This document shows, one piece after another, positions 1-4,221 of a stretch of DNA of 5,386 bases (within the stretch, counting starts at the first letter, position 1; each line of letters starts with the position of its first letter). This DNA is from Clostridia bacterium (GTDB taxonomy: Bacteria > Bacillota > Clostridia > Oscillospirales > Acutalibacteraceae). The DNA lies in NCBI GenBank assembly GCA_900759575.1, contig CAAEVU010000261.1, positions 1 to 5,386 on the forward strand. The letters run 5' to 3'. The translations under genes and the position numbers were made by a program. The notes under the pieces are model-generated. The model was not told the origin of the DNA. It made no database searches and saw only the letters and a list, made by a program, of their open reading frames with translations.

Positions 1-417
1 GACAAAGGGGATCTGTACTGTCACTTTTCGAGGGACCATTTATTGGCTGAAAAATCTAAATTGACCTTGGAAGAGTTGACACGGTACCCGCTGGTTCGAT
101 TGAAATCAGATAAATTCACCGCTTTTTCCAGCGAGAAGTTCCAAGAGGCACATCCCTTTGTGGAAGTGAGCAAATGTTTTACGGTCAATCACTATCACTC
201 CTATTTGAGCGTGGTCAAAAATAGCGGCGCTTTTATGGTCGGCAACAAATGGCAAATCTCCGAACTGGAAAAAATGGGGATTCAAAGTATTCGGCTGCCC
301 CATTCAAAGCTCAAAGTCCATTTGCTGATTCTGAAAAAAGAAATCGCCACGTTTTCGGAGGAAGCCAAAAAATTTCTTCACCTTTTTAAAAATAGCTACG
401 GTCTGGAAGAGACATAA
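1..417 (+). CDS. LysR-type transcriptional regulator, C-terminal part (5' truncated)
   Basis: The frame is open from the first base to the TAA at 415-417, giving 138 residues; the TTG at 43 is an internal codon, not a credible start. The visible part matches the C-terminal half of the effector-binding domain of LysR-type regulators: a segment like 'HLLAEKSKLTLEELTRYPLV' (the usual 'HPLA...LTLEDL..YPLI'), then 'VKNSGAFMVGNKW' where the family has its conserved glycine-rich 'V..G.G.ALLP' region, and a closing helix 'EEAKKFLHLFK' typical of the family's end. The N-terminal winged helix-turn-helix lies outside the window, so DNA binding cannot be checked. Such proteins are cytoplasmic tetramers that sense a small molecule. 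The effector cannot be read from this fragment. No good terminator follows; a weak AT-rich hairpin (414-418/425-429) has no T-tract. Confidence 0.85.
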   Translation, partial: DKGDLYCHFSRDHLLAEKSKLTLEELTRYPLVRLKSDKFTAFSSEKFQEAHPFVEVSKCFTVNHYHSYLSVVKNSGAFMVGNKWQISELEKMGIQSIRLPHSKLKVHLLILKKEIATFSEEAKKFLHLFKNSYGLEET

Positions 418-440
418 CCTTCCTGTTATAGCCGCCCTAT

Positions 441-482
441 ACAAATACGTATTTGTGCCTGACCGTCAGGTATGGTACCATA
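441..482. repeat. Three contiguous perfect palindromes (candidate operator cluster)
   Basis: Three inverted repeats abut: a 16-bp perfect palindrome ACAAATACGTATTTGT (441-456), then after one base CCTGAC-C-GTCAGG (458-470), then at once the 12-bp perfect palindrome TATGGTACCATA (471-482). An outer pair, 433-440 with 480-486 (7 pairs, one bulged C), could enclose the first two as a branched fold. The three sequences differ, so this is not a repeat array. The cluster lies between the LysR-like gene and the TasA-like gene and overlaps the best promoter candidate, so regulator binding sites are the simplest reading. No T-tract follows, which argues against a terminator. The palindromes are seen directly; the function is inferred. 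Confidence 0.6.
453..481 (+). promoter_or_regulatory. Candidate extended -10 promoter for the TasA-like/sipW module
   Basis: The best promoter-like arrangement upstream of the TasA-like gene is TTGTGC (453-458), 17 bp, then TACCAT (476-481), with a TG at 473-474 one base before the -10, as in extended -10 promoters. The start would fall near 488, leaving a leader of about 23 nt that carries the SD. Both hexamers are poor matches (3/6 and 4/6), so this is tentative; transcription from further upstream, including readthrough from the regulator gene, is possible. Confidence 0.3.
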
Positions 483-493
483 GGCGCTGTAAC

Positions 494-502
494 AAAGGAG
501 GT
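494..502 (+). promoter_or_regulatory. Strong ribosome binding site of the TasA-like gene
   Basis: AAAGGAGGT is fully complementary to the 16S rRNA 3' end and sits 8 nt before the ATG at 511. It decides this start over the overlapping frame at 453 and implies efficient translation, in contrast to the following signal peptidase gene, which has no visible SD. Confidence 0.9.
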
Positions 503-510
503 CATCTCAC

Positions 511-990
511 ATGAAAAAAACAACCATTTTATCTATTTTAACTGGGGCTATGATCATGGCGACTTCCGTTGCCACTTACGCCGTATGGGATACGGTAACC
601 GTGGAGAGCAGAGGAAATACTGTTACCATGCGTAATCCCGTCACCGTGTCCGACAGCACCACCGAACAAAACATTTCTGCCGACGCCAGCACGTTGAACC
701 CCGCTTCCGTGACCGCATCCGGTACCGTCAAATTCAACGTGGAAAACGAAGACAGTGTTGCGAAAAAATTGACGCTGCAGGAATCCATCCAAGCGTCTGA
801 AGCCCTGATAGAATCCACCGACTATTCCATTGAGTTTTCCGGCGATGGCGTGGTAGGAAAAGCTGACAGCAGCGTGACGGATGGTGAGGAAGAATACACA
901 TACACCATCACCTTTACGGAAAGCGGCCTGGAGAAGCTGAAAACCAATTCCAACAACTGTACCGTGAAAGTAACCGCGACTTTGAGCTGA
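511..990 (+). CDS. Small TasA/camelysin-like exported protein with SipW-type signal peptide
   Basis: This 159-residue protein begins MKKTT, followed by a hydrophobic core (about residues 6-21) and ATYA|VWDT, which resembles the TYA-F/W-(S/T)D cleavage region of SipW substrates such as TasA and camelysin. Cleavage after Ala24 would leave about 135 residues. The mature part is Thr/Ser/Val-rich with alternating polar and hydrophobic stretches, as expected for a beta-sandwich. 'ASGTVKFNVENED' and 'EYTYTITFTESGL' look like strands of the TasA-type fold. It has one Cys near the end, no LPXTG motif and no C-terminal membrane anchor. TasA of Bacillus subtilis is about 260 residues, so this is a short member. 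The ATG has a perfect SD, and a SipW-type peptidase follows after 16 nt, which strongly supports the export route. A matrix fibre or surface role is inferred from the family; no protease motif is seen. Confidence 0.75.
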   Translation: MKKTTILSILTGAMIMATSVATYAVWDTVTVESRGNTVTMRNPVTVSDSTTEQNISADASTLNPASVTASGTVKFNVENEDSVAKKLTLQESIQASEALIESTDYSIEFSGDGVVGKADSSVTDGEEEYTYTITFTESGLEKLKTNSNNCTVKVTATLS

Positions 991-1006
991 CGCGTCTCAG
1001 TTTCCC

Positions 1007-1549
1007 ATGTTACGGATCGTACGTAAAATCGGCTTCTTCATTTGTGCAGGAGTTTTATCCCTCCTCTTGCTCGGGGCGGTTTTCTTTCCAAACATCTATC
1101 ATCAAGTTTTTCCCTATGGGTTTTATCATGTATTGACAAACAGCATGGAGCCCACTATCAAAACCAACTCTCTTGTGCTGGTGAGAACATACGATGACAG
1201 CGTTCAGCTGGAAAAAGGCAATATCATTGCTTTTCGGGCCAACCGTTTTGGGGAAAACATTGTCATAATGCATCGCTTTTCCCACACGGAGACAAACGCA
1301 GACGGCCAGACCGTCTACAGGACCTATCCAGAGGGAAGCGACGCCCTGGATGTTTACGAAACAACGGTGGAAGATCTCTTGGGCGTATATCTGTTTCATA
1401 TTCCTTACATCGGGAAATTTGTTTTGTTTGCAAAAAGCGGATTTGGACTATTATGGGTGTTTCAAGTTGTCGCCATTCTTCTCACCAGAAGGCTGATTCT
1501 TGCCAGGTGGGAAGAGAAAGAAAAAGCAGCTGAGCCGGCTGCCTCCTAA
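1007..1549 (+). CDS. sipW: SipW-type (ER-type) signal peptidase I
   Basis: This 180-residue membrane serine protease would remove signal peptides from TasA-like substrates. Residues 8-27 form an N-terminal membrane segment. The catalytic Ser46 is in 'TNSMEPTI'. 'MHRF' (88-91) places His89 where ordinary bacterial signal peptidases have the general-base Lys, the hallmark of the ER/SipW class. The acidic box appears as 'YPEGSDALD' (107-115), so Asp115 or Asp112 is the likely third residue; the usual 'GDAN' is changed. A second membrane segment lies at about 143-164, followed by a basic then acidic tail. The start is fixed by an in-frame stop at 983-985, leaving ATG 1007 as the first ATG. No SD is visible before it (GTCTCAGTTTCCC), so translation is probably coupled to the upstream gene, whose stop is 16 nt away. 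The only candidate substrate in the window is that neighbour; no tapA-like gene is present. Confidence 0.88.
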   Translation: MLRIVRKIGFFICAGVLSLLLLGAVFFPNIYHQVFPYGFYHVLTNSMEPTIKTNSLVLVRTYDDSVQLEKGNIIAFRANRFGENIVIMHRFSHTETNADGQTVYRTYPEGSDALDVYETTVEDLLGVYLFHIPYIGKFVLFAKSGFGLLWVFQVVAILLTRRLILARWEEKEKAAEPAAS

Positions 1550-1573
1550 TTTTTGGATCTTCATTTTTATAAG

Positions 1574-1626
1574 GCGGGAGCTGCCGCGGTTTTGAAAAGC
1601 CGTGGCAGCTCCTGCTATTTTGTTTT
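1574..1626 (+). terminator. Rho-independent terminator after the signal peptidase gene
   Basis: Left arm 1574-1592 pairs with right arm 1597-1615 over 19 bp (three G-T wobbles) around a TGAA loop, followed by TATTTTGTTTT (1616-1626). The GC-rich stem and T-tract make this a strong terminator ending the TasA-like/sipW unit 24 nt after the stop codon. Confidence 0.92.
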
Positions 1627-1859
1627 AATATAAGTTTAGCATTGCCTTTTCTGTGTCGTTAGGTATTGGAATAGAAGTGCAACACATATCGTTTAGGAAG
1701 GGTGTGTCTACCGAGTGGTGTTGCTTGTTCTTGCAAGGAACAGAGGGGAAAGGGGCGAATTTGGAGTGCTGACAAGATACAAGTTGACTTCTTTATGTGG
1801 GATGAAGGTTGGGAAATTTATGAAGGAACTGTTAAAAATCAAAAATTTTGAAAAAGCTA
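1627..1859. other. Intergenic region without a convincing gene; local inverted repeats
   Basis: Between the terminator and the groESL promoter I see no protein gene with a good SD. One frame is open from 1697 to 1873 (GTG at 1715 or 1718, about 52 codons), but it lacks a well-placed SD, resembles no family I know and runs into the groESL -35 element. Inverted repeats are present: GCAACAC (1679-1685) with GTGTTGC (1718-1724), immediately followed by a hairpin TGTTCTT-GCA-AGGAACA (1726-1742). A purine-rich stretch covers 1740-1756 and an AT-rich stretch covers 1812-1855. A TTGACT at 1784 has no partner -10 at usual spacing. A small RNA is possible but I do not recognise one. Confidence 0.5.
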
Positions 1860-1888
1860 TTGACTTTTACTGACCATGTGACTACAAT
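1860..1888 (+). promoter_or_regulatory. Sigma-A promoter of groES-groEL
   Basis: TTGACT (1860-1865) and TACAAT (1883-1888) are separated by exactly 17 bp, each 5/6 to consensus. Transcription should start at about 1894-1896, inside the left arm of the CIRCE operator, the usual geometry for HrcA repression of housekeeping-type heat-shock promoters. Confidence 0.92.
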
Positions 1889-1892
1889 AGAT

Positions 1893-1919
1893 TTAGCACT
1901 CGGGGATAAAGAGTGCTAA
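1893..1919. promoter_or_regulatory. CIRCE operator (HrcA binding site)
   Basis: TTAGCACTC-N9-GAGTGCTAA is an exact match to the CIRCE consensus, with one further T/A pair outside (1892/1920). HrcA repressor binds this element; its activity depends on GroEL, so heat stress that occupies GroEL derepresses the operon. The hrcA gene is not in the window. The spacer GGGGATAAA contains GGGG that pairs with CCCC just downstream (see the leader entry). Confidence 0.97.
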
Positions 1920-2107
1920 ACCCCGAGACAACAAGAAGTCCGCCCCAGGCGGGCGGGATTTCGGAGGTTGATAAAGTAAATTTTTTTTCGCTGAGTTTTC
2001 CAGCGGTTTTAGCATTTCCACCCCGCGGAATGTGAAAACAATAGAGACGGGGAGAAAGGATCGGGTCCAAAACATTTTCTGAATAAACTGGGCCCAGGTG
2101 TTGTGTT
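1895..2107 (+). other. Long structured 5' leader of groES
   Basis: From the predicted start to the groES ATG the leader is about 213 nt. It contains: a 7-bp inverted repeat CTCGGGG (1899-1905)/CCCCGAG (1921-1927) that overlaps the CIRCE arms; a GC hairpin CCGCCC (1940-1945)/GGGCGG (1951-1956); an SD-like GGAGG (1963-1967) with no start codon at useful distance; eight T (1981-1988); a weak hairpin CGCTG (1989-1993)/CAGCG (2001-2005) followed by GTTTT; CCCCG (2021-2025)/CGGGG (2048-2052); an SD-like AAAGGA (2055-2060); and a stem 2063-2069/2089-2095 just before the AGGTG (2096-2100) that serves groES. The stems are seen by eye; a regulatory role is inference, and no known riboswitch class is recognised. 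Confidence 0.55.
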
Positions 2108-2392
2108 ATGACGATTAAACCCCTTTTCGACAGAGTGCTTATCAAGGCTGAAGAAGCAGAAGAGACTACAAAGAGCGGCATTGTGCTGGCAGCTAAGGCT
2201 CAGGAGAAGCCCCAGATCGCCCGTGTGGTTGCAGTAGGCCCTGGCGGCGAAGTGGATGGCAAAGAAGTGAAGATGTACCTGAAAGAGGGCGACCGTGTGA
2301 TCTCCGCCAAATACAGCGGCACAGAAGTGAAGATCGACGGGGAAGAGTACACCATTGTTCGCCAGTCCGATATTCTGGCAGTGGTGGAATAA
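2108..2392 (+). CDS. groES: Co-chaperonin GroES (Cpn10)
   Basis: This 94-residue protein is full length for the family. It opens with 'IKPLFDRVLIK' (3-13), the conserved Cpn10 N-terminal signature. The mobile loop spans about residues 16-34 and carries the Ile25-Val26-Leu27 tripeptide that docks on the GroEL apical domain. 'RVVAVGPG' (39-46 region) and 'GDRVISAKYSGTEVKIDGEEY' follow as in all GroES. Seven copies form the lid that closes the GroEL chamber during ATP-driven folding in the cytoplasm. The start is ATG 2108, with a modest AGGTG SD 7 nt upstream. It is first in a two-gene operon, 66 nt before groEL, under the CIRCE/HrcA promoter. Confidence 0.98.
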   Translation: MTIKPLFDRVLIKAEEAEETTKSGIVLAAKAQEKPQIARVVAVGPGGEVDGKEVKMYLKEGDRVISAKYSGTEVKIDGEEYTIVRQSDILAVVE

Positions 2393-2458
2393 ACAAGGAA
2401 ATTTATCCCATTCTTTGATTTGAGATACAATTTGAGAGAAGAAAGGATTTGACATACT

Positions 2459-4084
2459 ATGGCTAAGAAAATCATTTATGGCGAGGACGCTCGCAAGGCG
2501 CTTCTCAGCGGCGTCAACCAGTTGGCAGATACAGTAAAGATCACCCTGGGGCCCAAGGGCCGCAACGTGGTGCTGGATAAGAAGTTCGGCGCTCCCTTGA
2601 TCACCAACGACGGTGTGACCATCGCCAAGGAAGTAGAGCTGGACGATCCCTTTGAGAACATGGGTGCTCAGCTGGTGAAGGAAGTTGCCACCAAGACCAA
2701 CGATATCGCTGGTGATGGTACTACCACCGCTACTCTACTGGCTCAGGCTCTGGTGCGGGAAGGCATGAAGAACGTTGCTGCCGGCGCCAACCCCATGATC
2801 CTGCGTACTGGTGTGCAGAAGGCCACCAAGGTTGCCGTAGACGCCATTGAAAAGAACGCTCACAAAGTGGACGGCACCAAGGACATTGCCCGTGTTGCCG
2901 CTGTTTCCTCCGCCAGCGATGAGATTGGCCAGTTGATTGCCGACGCTATGGAGAAGGTCACTTCCGATGGCGTCATTACTGTGGAAGAGTCCAAGACCGC
3001 TGAGACTTACAGCGAAGTCGTGGAAGGCATGATGTTTGACCGTGGCTATATCACTCCTTATATGGCCACTGATACCGATAAGATGGTCGCTGAGCTGGAC
3101 GATCCCTATATCCTGATCACCGACAAGAAGATTTCCAACATTCAGGAGATCCTGCCTTTGCTGGAGCAGGTTGTTCAGTCCGGCAAGAAGCTGCTGATCA
3201 TCGCTGAGGACATTGAAGGCGAAGCCCTCACCACCCTGATCCTGAATAAACTGCGTGGCACCTTTACTTGCGTTGCTGTCAAGGCTCCTGGCTTTGGCGA
3301 TCGCCGCAAGGAGATGCTGGTGGATATTGCCACTCTGACTGGCGGTCAGGTGATTTCCGAGGAAGTTGGCCTGGAGCTGAAGGATACTCAGCTGAATCAG
3401 TTGGGTCATGCCCGTCAGGTGAAGGTCGACAAAGAGAACACCATCATTGTGGATGGCGCTGGCGATTCCGAGGCCATCAAGGCACGTGTGAACCAGATTC
3501 GCGCTCAGATCGAGACCACTACTTCTGAGTTCGACAAAGAGAAGCTCCAGGAGCGTCTGGCCAAGCTGGCTGGCGGCGTAGCCGTTATCAAGGTTGGTGC
3601 TGCTACTGAGATCGAGATGAAGGAGCAGAAGCTCCGCATTGAGGATGCTCTGGCTGCTACAAAGGCCGCTGTGGAAGAGGGCATTGTGGCTGGCGGCGGT
3701 ACCGCTCTGATCGATGCTATCCCCGCTGTCAAGGCTTATGTGGAGTCTGCTGAGGGCGACGAGAAGACCGGTGCTTCCATCGTTCTGAAGGCTCTGGAGG
3801 AGCCCGTGCGTCAGATCGCTGCCAACGCTGGCATTGAAGGTTCTGTGATCGTGGAACAGCTGAAGAAAGAGCAGAAGGTTGGCTATGGCTACAACGCTCT
3901 GACCGGCGAGTTCCAGGATATGATTCAGGCCGGTATCGTGGACCCCACCAAGGTGACTCGTTCCGCTCTGCAGAACGCTTCTTCTGTGGCTTCCACCATC
4001 CTGACCACCGAGTCTTTGGTGGCCGATATCAAGGAGCCTGCTCCGGCAGCTCCCGCTGCTCCCGACATGGGCGGCATGTATTGA
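2459..4084 (+). CDS. groEL: Chaperonin GroEL (Cpn60)
   Basis: This 541-residue protein is full length and colinear with other GroELs. Equatorial domain: 'TLGPKGRNVVLD' (29-40), Asp51 in 'TNDGVT' and the phosphate-binding 'GDGTTT' (85-90), where Asp86 matches E. coli Asp87. Apical domain: 'RGYITPY' (195-201) and the groove segment 'NIQEILPLLEQVV...LLIIAEDIEGEAL', which bind substrate and GroES. C-terminal half: Asp396 in 'IEDAL', the likely counterpart of the catalytic E. coli Asp398, and the Cpn60 signature 'AAVEEGIVAGGG' (403-414). The tail is Pro/Ala-rich and ends in a short GGMY rather than many GGM repeats. The SD AAAGGA (2442-2447) is 11 nt before the ATG, slightly long. Codon use is strongly biased (AAG, CTG, GCT/GCC), as expected of a very highly expressed gene and unlike the flanking genes. 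It is co-transcribed with groES. Confidence 0.99.
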   Translation: MAKKIIYGEDARKALLSGVNQLADTVKITLGPKGRNVVLDKKFGAPLITNDGVTIAKEVELDDPFENMGAQLVKEVATKTNDIAGDGTTTATLLAQALVREGMKNVAAGANPMILRTGVQKATKVAVDAIEKNAHKVDGTKDIARVAAVSSASDEIGQLIADAMEKVTSDGVITVEESKTAETYSEVVEGMMFDRGYITPYMATDTDKMVAELDDPYILITDKKISNIQEILPLLEQVVQSGKKLLIIAEDIEGEALTTLILNKLRGTFTCVAVKAPGFGDRRKEMLVDIATLTGGQVISEEVGLELKDTQLNQLGHARQVKVDKENTIIVDGAGDSEAIKARVNQIRAQIETTTSEFDKEKLQERLAKLAGGVAVIKVGAATEIEMKEQKLRIEDALAATKAAVEEGIVAGGGTALIDAIPAVKAYVESAEGDEKTGASIVLKALEEPVRQIAANAGIEGSVIVEQLKKEQKVGYGYNALTGEFQDMIQAGIVDPTKVTRSALQNASSVASTILTTESLVADIKEPAPAAPAAPDMGGMY

Positions 4085-4117
4085 TCCATCGCTAAATAGA
4101 CATTGACCGAATAAAAG

Positions 4118-4152
4118 TGCCCCCGGCGCGGAAACGTGCCGGGGGCATTTTG
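4118..4152 (+). terminator. Rho-independent terminator of groES-groEL
   Basis: A 13-bp GC-rich stem (4118-4130 with 4135-4147, one G-T pair) with a GAAA tetraloop is followed by TTTT (4148-4151), and a further T6 run lies at 4160-4165. It is 33 nt after the groEL stop and ends just before the -35 of the next promoter. Confidence 0.95.
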
Positions 4153-4167
4153 GTGTGTCTTTTTTCC

Positions 4168-4196
4168 TTGACACCCTGGGGGAACGCCGCTATAAT
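4168..4196 (+). promoter_or_regulatory. Perfect-consensus sigma-A promoter of the FGGY kinase
   Basis: TTGACA (4168-4173), 17 bp, TATAAT (4191-4196): both hexamers are 6/6 with ideal spacing. Transcription should start near 4203, so the SD at 4205-4213 begins almost at the mRNA 5' end and the leader is only about 19 nt. A direct repeat GCCGC (4186-4190 and 4200-4204) flanks the -10; no inverted-repeat operator is evident. Confidence 0.93.
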
Positions 4197-4221
4197 GAAG
4201 CCGCAAAGGGAGGCAGGCGGA

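Noticed and set aside
453..635. Plus-strand 60-codon frame starting before the TasA-like gene
   Set aside because: It overlaps the TasA-like gene in another frame, starts inside the palindrome cluster with no SD, and has no recognisable features.
1715..1873. Possible 52-codon ORF (GTG start) or 17-codon ORF from ATG 1820 in the gap before groES
   Set aside because: No well-placed SD, no recognisable similarity, and it runs through the -35 element of the groESL promoter. An open frame of this length is not surprising by chance.
1938..1988. Hairpin 1940-1956 plus T8 run as a transcription attenuator
   Set aside because: The T-run starts 25 nt after the stem, too far for an intrinsic terminator, and the weak stem 1989-2005 lies after the T-run with only GTTTT following it.
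1635..2014. Extra TTTAGCA half-sites (1635-1641 and 2008-2014) resembling a CIRCE arm
   Set aside because: Neither has a matching TGCTAA arm at the 9-bp spacing, so they are not CIRCE operators.
1882..2455. Minus-strand frames of 99 and 148 codons over the groES promoter, leader and groES
   Set aside because: They overlap the promoter, CIRCE and a certain gene, and show no SD or family resemblance.
2735..4174. A 479-codon open frame on the minus strand opposite groEL
   Set aside because: It is in codon register with groEL, so its stops would need TTA, CTA or TCA sense codons, which this strongly biased gene avoids; it ends exactly at a CTA Leu codon of groEL. The translation is low-complexity and resembles no family.
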